A stretch of DNA of 21,374 nucleotides from Catenaria anguillulae PL171 (Eukaryota; Blastocladiomycota; Blastocladiomycetes; Blastocladiales; Catenariaceae): the NCBI GenBank assembly GCA_002102555.1, contig MCFL01000357.1, positions 1 through 21,374 of the forward strand, read 5' to 3'. The translations under genes and the position numbers were made by a program. Positions within the stretch are counted from its first letter, which is position 1. Each line of letters starts with the position of its first letter. Below are positions 9,433 through 18,951 of this stretch, piece after piece. The notes under the pieces were generated by a model, which saw only the letters and a program-made list of their open reading frames with translations, ran no database searches and was not told the DNA's origin.

Positions 9433-10178
9433 GGCGACGGCGTGACGAAGGAACGGCGGGAGGGTGTACAAGGCGGGAGATAGTGTGTGAGTGTGATCTC
9501 TTCAGTGGATTGACGATGCGCGTTTGAATGGCAGGCTAACAGGGGATGTGATGCGGGGGTGGTGGCTGCCTTTTGTCAGTGGTGCTCTGGTGCTTCCATT
9601 TGCCTTTGGAGTTTTCATTGAGAGCTATGGGGGGAGAGGGTGACAGAATGGGGTTGCCGGCTGTCTCGCACTGTCGCACGAGTACATTTATTGCAGTGCG
9701 AGACGCGAAGAAGATGAGTTGCTGCATACGAAACCAAGCTCGCGACTTGTTCAGCCAATCATCGGTGTGTGCTTGTGGCTGCTGCAAATGAGATCGCAAA
9801 TGCAAACGGAAAACAAATGACGTGTGCGCGCTCTTCTGTTTGGAAGAACACTACGGGGGAGGACTCCCCTCCGCACCATTTGCAACTCAATGCTCAACCC
9901 TCGGATCTGTAACATCATGCCCACCCAATGCATTCGCCGCCTATGTTGCCCATATCGCACATCGACCTGATCCTTGCACACACACTAACCACGTCTTGCC
10001 GCGTCAGCCCCAACCCATGTTGCTGGCGCTCATGGAGGTCCCACCCTAATTGGTCCGATTGGCCTTCCTGCACGCTGCCAACCGGCCTATTGACGCAATC
10101 GCTGATCCATTGCTGTGTGTGACTCCGATTCGCTCACCCGTCGCCCTCGTTTGCGCACATGTTTGACGATGCTTTGTC
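9433..10178. promoter_or_regulatory. Divergent intergenic region
   Basis: It lies between the start of the leftward recombinase gene and the rightward repeat gene, so it probably carries both promoters. GCAAAT occurs twice close together (tgcaaatgagatcgcaaatgc, 9783-9803), recalling the array at 3046-3101, and a reversed copy (atttgca) lies near 9887. From about 10016 there are weak traces of an L-x-E-V-P-P start that could be the broken N-terminus of the next gene. Nothing else is recognised. Confidence 0.3.
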
Positions 10179-11433
10179 ATGTTCAAGTCGGTCGCCACCA
10201 AGGCGCATGAAGCAAGACACACCATGATTGATCGGCTCATCGTTGGACTGAGTGAGGCTGGCAATGTGAACGGGTTGAACAAGTGTCGCTCGATTGGACT
10301 GATTGAAGAGTCGACTGCGGCCGTGCTGAAGCACATGGCGTCGAGCCTGGATGTGGGCGCGTGCATGTTCTCGTAAGGTGGTGCCCGACGTGCCATTTGC
10401 AAGCGAGAGGGCATAGATGGCTTGCAGGGTCACTGGCTGACTGTTTTGCGTGCAGCTTTCTGCTCGGGCAGTTTCGGCGCCATAACCTGGTGGATGAACG
10501 GCCTGGGTTCTTCCCAGACGTCTGTGAGCGAGAACTTGGACTATCGCTCGCCGTTCTGGCGGTACATGGTTGTAGTCGGGCATGTGGCGCTGTTTTCTCA
10601 AGTGCGCCGGGCTTGGATGCGCTGTTTGCTCATACATATGCCGGGCCGATGGACACTGCGAGCGAGTTTGGGCATGTCCACGTACTCGACTGGCTGACGC
10701 TGTCCCTACATACAGCCAGGAAGTGAGCTACACGCACCAAACATTGAATCGCGCTTTGAACAATGGACATCGAATGTGTTGGATTGGTGGGCACGCAGCG
10801 GTTGCCTCTCGAGTTTAAGCCGGCGGGGCATTCCGAGGCGGGAGGACGCAGGGCACATGGTTGTTGTCAAATGGTGGAACTCATGCCGAATAAACCATGC
10901 TCACTTATGTGGCCCGTTCCTCCCAGGAAACACAACAACCAACAACCAACGTGCACACTACCGATCCTATCACGCTTGCCTCCTTCGGCAGGCTGTCATA
11001 ATTGTAGCATTCGCGTTGCCCAAAACTCCAAGACGACGCGATGAATACCAGCCTGCCCATGGCGCTGTGCAAGGCCATTTCCCAGTGTTCTTGACTCGCA
11101 AATGCAACGGCAGATGCTTCAAACGGCCGTTGAACTTGGGCGAGTCAAGGTACTCAAGTGGTTGCGTTGCCGTATTGGGCGAATTGAAAGGAACGAAGGG
11201 ACCTGGTGGCGGGTGCTGCATGTGCTCATGGCCATGTCAATGTGCTGGATTGGCTACTGCGGACTTTTGGCCCGCTGTTTGCCGAGATTTCAATGGACCA
11301 CATGCGAGCTGTGGGAATCAAGAAACAAAAGCGTTGGTTACGTAATGGCAGTTGGTTGAGCATGCAAAGGGAATGTGGTTTGTCTGCAGCTTCGGTTGAG
11401 TACCTCAACTTGGATCAAGTAGGCCAAAGATGA
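10179..11433 (+). pseudogene. G-H-V-x-V-L-x-W-W repeat protein gene with broken frames
   Basis: Fragments of the same ankyrin-like repeat as in the intact gene at 16842-18701 occur in succession but in different frames: S-E-F-G-H-V-H-V-L-D-W-L (near 10670), N-V-L-D-W-W-A-R-S-G (near 10780), A-G-H-M-V-V-V-K-W-W-N (near 10860), L-G-R-V-K-V-L-K-W-L (near 11135) and H-G-H-V-N-V-L-D-W-L (near 11225). A convincing intron lies at 10373-10455 (gtaagg start, ggctgac branch site, gtgcag end), so this is not a processed copy. One break falls inside a repeat near 10770, where one missing base separates N-G-H-R from V-L-D-W-W. The last frame stops at 11431-11433. It is either a decayed paralogue or a real gene blurred by sequencing indels. 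By family it would be a solenoid binding protein; no partner can be named. Confidence 0.6.
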
Positions 11434-12468
11434 TTACCTGTCATCCTCAGAGGGTATCATGCATGTCCATCACAACATGCACCCTTCGCCGATGCTCTCT
11501 TTTATTTATGTATTAAATACATGGATGCATCCCTCACGACGCCCCGGCGGCGCGGCAGTCATTCGCAGGCATTTCAACACAAGTATGTCTCACCCGGATG
11601 AAATGAAGACGTGGCTTTCAGCTCCGTGATCATGTGTGCGGTATTGGGTTCGTTTGCAGCATTTTAGCATTTTGGTGAAGAAGGTACGGTTAAACCTGCC
11701 GGGATTGCGGCAAAATGGTGCCACTCACACAATCGTCGTTGTGAAGGGTGTGAAGGGGCTCGACTAGTCGCTGTACTCTCCTTCCCTTGACGGTACATGC
11801 CTATGTCATGGTGGCGACAGAAAGGCGTTTGAAAACGATGGCAAGTGTGCGACGTGCGATGGATGGTGGCCATCAAATGCCGGGTGGATGAAGCCGGATC
11901 CTCGATTGTGCAATTGCGTTGGTCTTGACCAATGTTGATAAATACTATTGTCTTCACAACACACCCTCGTTCGCAGCGACTCGACTTGCACTCGACCAAG
12001 CGCATTCAACCTGTGTCGGTACATACATGCGTTACATTGGACGCCAGGTGCAGAGAAGTCCATTCGTTGCCGGATCAGAGCCCAGCTGGTGCCTGGCATT
12101 GGTTGCACACGCTCCAAGTCATGTTGCTTGCGACCTTCCTGTTTGGACCAAAGTGGTTGAGCACTATGTCGTTAAATTTCGATGATGGAGCTAACCACAC
12201 TACTCATCCATATGGCCATCATCAGATCGCATGGTACATCTCACCGACAGCCTCACTGCAACACCAACAGGGCGGACTTGAAGCCAACCTTGGTTCTGCC
12301 GTTTCGTTTCGTTTTCGATTTGCCCCCATTTCTCGTTCGTTCTTTTTGTGTTGGCCCCCGGTCGTGAGATTTGCGACTGTGATCGAGTGATCAGTTGGCT
12401 TGGCTTGTCCAGCACCACTTTGTGCATTCGATCGGCGAGCCGAATCAGGCTAGGCCAGACTGCAAGCC
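11434..12468. other. Intergenic stretch without a recognised gene
   Basis: An AT-rich patch at 11500-11525 contains the near-perfect palindrome ATGTATT-A-AATACAT (11508-11522). It could serve the 3' end of the upstream gene. The rest holds only short, unconvincing ORFs. The right part should include the promoter of the gene starting near 12469, but I see no clear element there. Confidence 0.35.
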
Positions 12469-15400
12469 ATGTCCGCTTCAGCTCAATCGCAAGCTCGAGA
12501 CGGCCTTTGGACTGCGGCGAGTGCTGGCTCCATCGTTAACTCTCACTCGACCCATGCCAATTCCCATGTTAACGTTGTCACAGGTCAACTGCATGGACTA
12601 GACGCATCCACTCACGCTTTCCGACACTGCAAAAAGCGGCTCAGCTCCTGTCTCCACTGCCAGGTTGCCCAAGTCCAGACTGTGACCCGACGACGTCCCA
12701 CGTTGCGGAATCAGCGAACCCTCTTCTCTCGTTCCCAACGTCTGCCTTTGCTCCGTTTGCGACGCTGCATTCCTTCCTCGTGACCCAATCGACAGCTCAG
12801 GCTCAGGCCAACGTCCAGGCTCTGGCTCCAGTTCCGGCTCCACAAATGCTCCATCCTCGGAGCTCCACTTCGGGGCCAAGGCCCAAACTCAAATCCCAAC
12901 GCTCAAACAGCAACTGCATCCACTTCCCACCACTCTTCGTCTTCAGCCATGGCCACCGCAGCGTCGTCCAACTCCCATTCCCATCGCACTCGCACTCGCA
13001 ACAGTCGCACGCCGACCTTGATGGCGACGACATCCGTTCCCGCTCCCGTGGTTCTCGGGGAACCCAATCTCCGTTTTTCCCGTCCGACTCGTCATCCATC
13101 TCGCAGAACCCACTCAAGGGCGACACCCCCCGCACCTATGCTGCCACCCCGCTCATTCTCGCCGTACTCGCGGGCAACGTCCGCGCCGTCGCACAGCTTG
13201 TCTCGCGGTTCGCGTGAGGGCACGCTCGACCATGACTTGGAGGCCACGGATTCTCTGGGTCGCACTCCTCTGATAGCGTGCATCTTTGGAGTCGATACTC
13301 TTGAGATTACTGCAGACAATTTACCGCTTGTCTCGCAAGTTCATCCAACACATGCGGCCATTTTGATTTGCTTGTCTCGCAGGTCAAGGATGTCCGAGTG
13401 TTTGAGCGCGGACATGCTTGCATTCACCACATTTCGCCCTTCATCTTAGCCAGTACGTTCTATTCCTCGATTGTGTCTCTCCCCTCGTTGCTCACTTGAT
13501 GCCTCCTAGGTTATCTCGGCAAAACTATACGTCCGGCGCATGCTCGAGCGCGGGTGCCACGTCGACTGCACTGACACCCAAAACGGGACCGCACTCATGT
13601 ACGCTGCGCGTGACAACCACTTGGCCGTTGTTGAGGTTTTGCTCGAGTACAATGCGAGCGTTGACCGCACCGACGACAATGGGTGGTCGGCCCTGGACTA
13701 TGGCGAAAAGTACGACGAGGTTCGCGAGTTGTTGGAGGCCGCGCCGCACTTGCCTCTGTCGGACGAGGAGGACGACGACGACCGCAATGACAACGATAAC
13801 GGCGACAATCAAGTGGACGACTACCATGACGACCATGACGAGCAAGATATGCGGTCGTTTGAGGCACGCCAGCATCGTCGGGCAACGTCGCCGTCGCTGG
13901 AAACTCCACCGTCATCTGGCGTCACTTACCCATCCACTGCGCCGCCAATGCGCCGTTCGTCAAGCACGCCGAACATCATGCCCACTTTCAGCCGCACTTT
14001 TCCGAATCGCAATCACCGCACGCATCGGCACCAGCCGTTGCTCCAGCAGCCGCACCGACGTCACGCCCAGCTCCGCCAGCTCACGGGCATCATCCCATGT
14101 CCAACTCGACATCAACAACAAACTCGACGTCTCAGGCCGCTGCAGCCGCCGCCGACGCCGTCTTGACCAAATGTACCAAGAGTACTGCAAAGTCGCAGAC
14201 ATGGCCAACTCGCTGCGCGCGTCCGAATCGTTCTGGACCGACCGCTGGCACGAGCTCGCCATGCACGTGCTCGCATTTGTGGATGCCGTCAGCTCGCCCA
14301 TGGCTCAGGTTGCAGGGATTGCCCGAGTACCGTTGAGCTCATTCATGTCTGGAACAGGCGGCGGCGGCGAAGGCAGCTTGAGCATCAACGACCCCGCCAG
14401 CCTCGAGCCACCCACAAAGCAATCGACGCGACAACAACGCCCGTTCCACCGCAACTCGATGCACTTGCTACAGCGCTCGCAACCAAAACAAACGAGGTGC
14501 ACCAGCTCGCAAGCCACGTGGCCGCACTCAAGTCCAAGCGCGACCAAGCATCCCATGCACCCGCACCAGCGCCGTCGGACCTGCAAACCCATGCTGCCGA
14601 CCTGACCATGGCCTGGCCGACCTCATGCGCATTGAATCGCAGCGTCGCCGGCTTGCCACGGCGGTTGCCGGCCGACCACCAGCGCAAGGTTGCCAGTAAG
14701 TGGCGCGCAGAAGCACAAGCGGCAAAGCTTGAGGGCCGCCAAACTGCGTGCGCTCTTGGCGACGTACCCACGAGCAGTGCGCGCGACGCGGACTGGAAGC
14801 GTGTACAGACGGCAACTGGGTGCTGTCACAAAGGCACTTGGCGGCACACCCGACCCGATTGACGCTTCCCGTCCAGTCTCGCCCACACCCATCACGTTGC
14901 GCTGGACCAAATTGCCACGCGCGTGCATCATCTCGACGCGCAACTGCGCCAGGTCCGCGAACACAACGTGCGGCTGTTGCGCGAGCTCGATTCAAAGGAC
15001 GTGAGCGTGCGCCTGCTCGAGTCGCAGGTCAACTGGCTCAAGGTCAATCACGAAACAGTTGCGCATCAGCAGAGCCAGGCGTTGGCGCTTCAGGCACACA
15101 CGATTCATTCGCTTGCGTCGGGAGCGGGTGCTGCTGGATCTGTGAGTGTAGCGGCGGGAATGACGCCGAGGCGGCCGTCAACGAGTACATTGACGGGAGG
15201 CGGCCAGCAAATGACGGGACGCGGCGAGGGCGGCGCAGTGGAGGCACAAGGACCGAGTAGGGCCGCAACGGCGACGCCAGGCAGACAGGCGCAGCGCGGC
15301 GGCGGACATTCGCATCACGCCCGGCAGGTGTCAGCAGAGTACCCGTACCACCACCATGGTCACCACGAGGACGAATATGACGACGATGACGACCACTCGC

Positions 15401-15960
15401 TCTCGCTCATGGCCCCAGCACGCCGTCCATCTGCCATACGTTCTCACCATGACCAGGCGGCCGACCCACGCGTCCGCATGCCGCGCTCCACGTCGCGCCA
15501 ACCTGCGTCGCAATCCACCCCCTCGCCCAACCCATCGCGTCGCCCGCCAAGCTTGCCAGCCGACATCCACCGGCATCCGCGCCGGTCGTCGCTGGACGCA
15601 TCGGCATCGCGTGCCGCCGCGCACGCGCGCCACGTGTCATCGGAACACTCGCTCGCTGGCTCCTCGTCCGTGCTCGTGTCCGACGACGAGTACTCGTCGT
15701 CGATTGCAACGCCTATTCGCGATCGGCAGCGGTCTGCGGGCATGGATTCGCGGTATACGTCGGTGAGAGCCGCTGCAGCTGTTGGCGCGGCGAGTGCGTC
15801 GGTGCCGCAGCGAGCTGAGGTGCCCGAGAGTTTGCGGTCGGGGAGGACGGGAAGAGAGGTGGAGGTCAAGGACCGCGACAAGGACAGGGAGAGGGAGAGG
15901 GAAAAGGGTGGATGGGGTTGGACACAATCGCTTGCCCGAAAGGTCAAGAAGGTACATTGA
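12469..15960 (+). CDS. Ankyrin-repeat and coiled-coil protein, possibly an MBF-type (Swi6/Cdc10/Mbp1-like) cell-cycle factor; frames broken
   Basis: The coding signal runs about 3.5 kb but changes frame many times. In order: a Ser/Ala/Pro/Gln-rich N-terminus (a start at 12469, MSASAQSQARDG, is plausible); Y-A-A-T-P-L-I-L-A-V-L-A-G-N (13135-13180); D-S-L-G-R-T-P-L-I-A-C-I-F-G (to 13290); H-A-C-I-H-H-I-S-P-F; and two canonical ankyrin repeats, N-G-T-A-L-M-Y-A-A-R-D-N-H and N-G-W-S-A-L-D-Y-G (13580-13700). An Asp-rich stretch follows, then helices around E-S-F-W-T-D-R-W-H-E-L (14220-14260), coiled coil H-H-L-D-A-Q-L-R-Q-V-R-E-H-N (14923-15100), and a Ser/Arg/His-rich tail ending K-V-K-K-V-H at 15960. 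Introns fit 13291-13382 and 13453-13509. The order G-R-T-x-L, then H-H-I, then N-G-x-x-A-L-x-x-A-A, plus a C-terminal coiled coil, resembles Swi6/Cdc10/Mbp1. No KilA-N/APSES DNA-binding domain was seen, so Swi6 would be the closest model. A generic ankyrin protein is the alternative. Confidence 0.5.
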
Positions 15961-16841
15961 CGCATATCGTGAGTCGAGCGTTCCTGAACCTGGTAACTGA
16001 CCATTCGGAACATGTGTGTGAAAGATGTAGATTCGGTCGACGTCGGACTTGCGTCGCTAACGAGTCGTGAGCTCTTGTGGACGCCTCCTTTTTCTTGTTG
16101 CAACATCTATACTGTTTTCGGCACCAATCTCTTGCGTTCTTCTGGTCGGTCGCTACCGCTTTTTTCTCACTCGCTTTTCTTCCTTCTCGGTCTTTTTCAT
16201 GAACCATTTTTCGCTACCATTCTCTTTTGTTGGAGTGCAATTGGTTTCCTTCGTGGCCTTGCAGGTCTTCTTTCTTTTTCACCCCCTTCGTTTCGTCATT
16301 ACCCACAATCCATCAACCCGTTTCTATCCTCCCTGGCGTTGCTCGCAATCAGTTTGTACTCTCCCCGGAACTTTCTGTAGTCCGCTCATGTATATTCCTT
16401 AGCTCCTTACCTCTGGTGTTCCGCCGTGGCCTCATGTCTCTCAAAACGAACCAGGCACTTCAGACCTCAAACATGGACTGGAGACCGAGCGTCAGACCAT
16501 ATGCAGACATTCATTCTATTGATGACGGCAGCAATGGCTCACTCGATGGCAAGACCATGTGGGGACGAGCAAACTTGGGGACGTTGACAGGGGGTCGGGT
16601 GATGCATGGACGTGAGATGGAGATGGCTGCAACAAGGGCTAAACCATGAGCCAGCTCTTGTACGAAGCACCAAAAGCTCTTGTCGGCCAGATGGTTGTGT
16701 GAAACGAGCAGAACTGCCAATGGGCTCTTCTGGGACGATCGCAAGGGTGATACAAGGCTGAGGGTAGACACAAAAAAAGTACGTTCGCTGTACAGTGCAG
16801 TATACGACAAACGAACGAGGGTAACAAGAATGAAGTACTTC
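15961..16841. terminator. 3' spacer between convergent genes, pyrimidine-rich
   Basis: This 880-bp stretch separates two convergent gene ends. Its left half is rich in T and CT (for example 16150-16290, with many TTTTT and TTCTT runs), as expected for 3' UTR and polyadenylation sequence. The open frames here are hydrophobic only because TTT/CTT/TTC codons dominate, and I do not take them as genes. The right half, 16400-16840, shows nothing I recognise. Confidence 0.35.
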
Positions 16842-18701
16842 TCACGAGCTCAACTGATCCAACGCATTCTTGAGCATCTCGAGCATATACTTGCCCTTGA
16901 CCTTGCGCGATTGAATCCACCACCGAATCACTTTCTCGTGCTTGTTCTTGACTGCATTCCACAGGGCCATCTCGGTAAACTTGAACGGCAACTTGCTTTG
17001 CTTCCACCACTCAAGTACAAGATAATGACCGTTTGTGCTGGCCGAGTCGATCCAACGTGGGTTGACGCCAGTGCGCACACCATTGTCGGCGAGCCACTGC
17101 AAAACGGAAACGTGACCATTTTCTGCAGCGTACCGCCAGGCATACTTCGACACGTCGGCATCCCACGAGCTAATGGGCGCAATTGCGCTCAAGAAGTCGA
17201 GCGAGGCGAGCGAACCACCATCACATGCAGCAATGATCAGCTGAGTGGTCCCGGGTAACAGCCCCGCGCAGTCCAAGACCTCCAGTACCTCAACATGCCC
17301 ACGGTTGCACGCATCAACGACCTCGGGCGCAATGCGGCTCACGACATCGGGGGTCGGCGTCGGAAAGAACTTGATGCACCAGCGCAGAGCCTCAGGTTGG
17401 TTGTTTTGGATCACGGCCCCGATGCAGCGTGCAAGGCCTGCAAGCGAAATGTGCCGAATATGCGGCTTGAGCACTTTGAGAACATCCACATGTCCAAATC
17501 GGCACGCGGCTTCGCACCCTTGCATGCACAAGTCATTGCCCTGAGCGGTAAGCACCTCATCCGTCAATAAGTCAACGCATCCAAAAGCGCACAACATGAT
17601 AAAGTCGCCAGGCGGGCGGCTTTGCGGGCCGAGGGCAAGCGTGCCTGTAACTAGGCTGCGATACAAGCGGCACTCGTTCCACCATTGCACGACTTGAATG
17701 TGCCCTGCTTCACGGGCAGCTTGCATGGCCATTGGAGTGAATTGCAAATCGAGGCCCGATTTGGCAAAGAAATCGAGCACTTGGATATGACCATTGGCAC
17801 TGGCACCGTCCATGGCCTTAACAGAGTAATCGAAGTCGCATTGCACGGTGCGAGGCTTTGTTGCATTGTACCACCAATCAAGCACGTGCACATGGCCATT
17901 GGAGGCCGCGCTGTCGATGCAATCCCGCAGCGACTCTGGGAACGCAAATCCATTTGCTTTTGCAAAGTCCAAGACACCAACGTGGCCGTTCGCACTAGCA
18001 GCCACCCAAACCCGTGGAGCGAATAGAATGTGATCCAGGCCGAAACGCTCCTTCCACCAACGCAATATGGACTCGCGGCCGTTTCGCGCTAGCTCAAGTG
18101 CCAGCTCCGAGTCTGCAAAGTCGAATGGGATAAAAGGCTCAAGCTTGGACCACCACATGAGCACAGACAAGTGGCCCGCTCGCGCTGCGTGGAAAATGTC
18201 GTACTCATCAAGTACTTGTAAAGAGTAGCCGCTGGCCACCCACCATTCCAGAATGTCAACATGGCCCTTGATGCATGCCCGCGCGACAACCGCGCTGTCA
18301 ATGTCAATGCCATGCCATTGCGGCTCAGCCAAATGCTTGAGCAAGGGCAAGTTTCCAGCCTCGGCGATCAAAGCCATCATCTCTTCCGCGATATCACAGA
18401 CATTTTCTTGGAGCGCTCGCTTCAAAATGCGCAGCAAAGCCTTACTGTGCTCGTTGCGCTTTTGGTTGCGAAACAGCCGCTCAAGCGCCGCCGCCATGAC
18501 GTCGGTGAGCGCGGATTCGGGCGCAAAGCATTCAATGATGAGCGATTCCACTGCGGCTGGAACCAGGTGCATGGGCAAGACGTTGAGAATCGACACTATG
18601 GGCGTCTTCCCGGGCGCCACTACGGGGACCAAGGCAAGCACGAGTTCGACGAGGCTGAGCGGAAGCTCGGGCACGGCGAGGGCGGCGGAGTCGGCAGTCA
18701 T
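16842..18701 (-). CDS. Intact 619-aa ankyrin-like W-W repeat protein
   Basis: A single uninterrupted exon runs from ATG 18701 to a TGA at 16844-16842. Residues 1-110 form a helical Leu/Ala/Val-rich N-terminus (V-P-E-L-P-L-S-L-V-E-L-V-L), F-box-like in shape but not provable. About 15 repeats of 29-35 residues follow, with consensus A-x-x-N-G-H-V-x-V-L-x-W-W. They are centred near residues 146, 176, 208, 239, 269, 304, 333, 374, 403, 434, 468, 496, 529, 558 and 587. Clear examples are G-H-V-D-I-L-E-W-W, G-H-V-H-V-L-D-W-W and G-H-Y-L-V-L-E-W-W. The repeat is ankyrin-like (helix-turn-helix with G-H at the turn) but has a W-W pair in the second helix. There is no signal peptide or membrane segment. 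It is probably a cytosolic or nuclear scaffold. Similar repeats are abundant in some protists, early fungi and giant viruses; the partner is unknown. It shares its promoter region with the gene at 18952. Confidence 0.85.
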   Translation of the reverse strand: MTADSAALAVPELPLSLVELVLALVPVVAPGKTPIVSILNVLPMHLVPAAVESLIIECFAPESALTDVMAAALERLFRNQKRNEHSKALLRILKRALQENVCDIAEEMMALIAEAGNLPLLKHLAEPQWHGIDIDSAVVARACIKGHVDILEWWVASGYSLQVLDEYDIFHAARAGHLSVLMWWSKLEPFIPFDFADSELALELARNGRESILRWWKERFGLDHILFAPRVWVAASANGHVGVLDFAKANGFAFPESLRDCIDSAASNGHVHVLDWWYNATKPRTVQCDFDYSVKAMDGASANGHIQVLDFFAKSGLDLQFTPMAMQAAREAGHIQVVQWWNECRLYRSLVTGTLALGPQSRPPGDFIMLCAFGCVDLLTDEVLTAQGNDLCMQGCEAACRFGHVDVLKVLKPHIRHISLAGLARCIGAVIQNNQPEALRWCIKFFPTPTPDVVSRIAPEVVDACNRGHVEVLEVLDCAGLLPGTTQLIIAACDGGSLASLDFLSAIAPISSWDADVSKYAWRYAAENGHVSVLQWLADNGVRTGVNPRWIDSASTNGHYLVLEWWKQSKLPFKFTEMALWNAVKNKHEKVIRWWIQSRKVKGKYMLEMLKNALDQLSS

Positions 18702-18951
18702 TCTAAATTGTGCATTGCTAGCGTTCGTTCATGGCTGTATAGCGGCCGACTGAAGAGCAATGAGGCGGCGTTGGTAGCTCCGAGACGATGGACGATGTAC
18801 AGTGTTGACAAGTGTTTGGCTCAGATGAAATCGAAGTGCCGCTGATTTGATTGTGATCGCTCATTATTGTCGCTGGAAATGGCGAAAAAAAAAGAAAAAA
18901 AAAAAAGTTTGAAGACATCCCTTATCCTCATCCGGGAAACAACACTTCGCA
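18702..18951. promoter_or_regulatory. Bidirectional promoter region with poly(dA:dT) tract
   Basis: Two genes diverge from this 250-bp gap. A9-G-A12 at 18885-18906 is the longest A-run in the window and lies 45 bp before the rightward ATG. Such tracts disfavour nucleosomes and are common in fungal promoters. No TATA box is evident. Confidence 0.5.

Noticed and set aside
12000-12780. KilA-N/APSES DNA-binding domain upstream of the MBF-like ankyrins
   Set aside because: All frames were read; none shows the expected pattern, only Ser/Ala/Pro/Gln-rich text.
13764-13850. Asp codon-rich repeat as a separate microsatellite feature
   Set aside because: It is an irregular acidic stretch within the ankyrin gene, not a regular tandem repeat.
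15444-16106. 220-codon minus-strand ORF
   Set aside because: It lies opposite the Ser/Arg-rich coding tail of the ankyrin/coiled-coil gene, which shows the better coding signal; it contains only complementary low complexity.
16012-16380. Hydrophobic ORF that looks like a membrane protein
   Set aside because: The hydrophobicity comes from T/C-rich sequence (TTT, CTT, TTC codons) in a 3' spacer between convergent genes; adjacent frames look equally hydrophobic.
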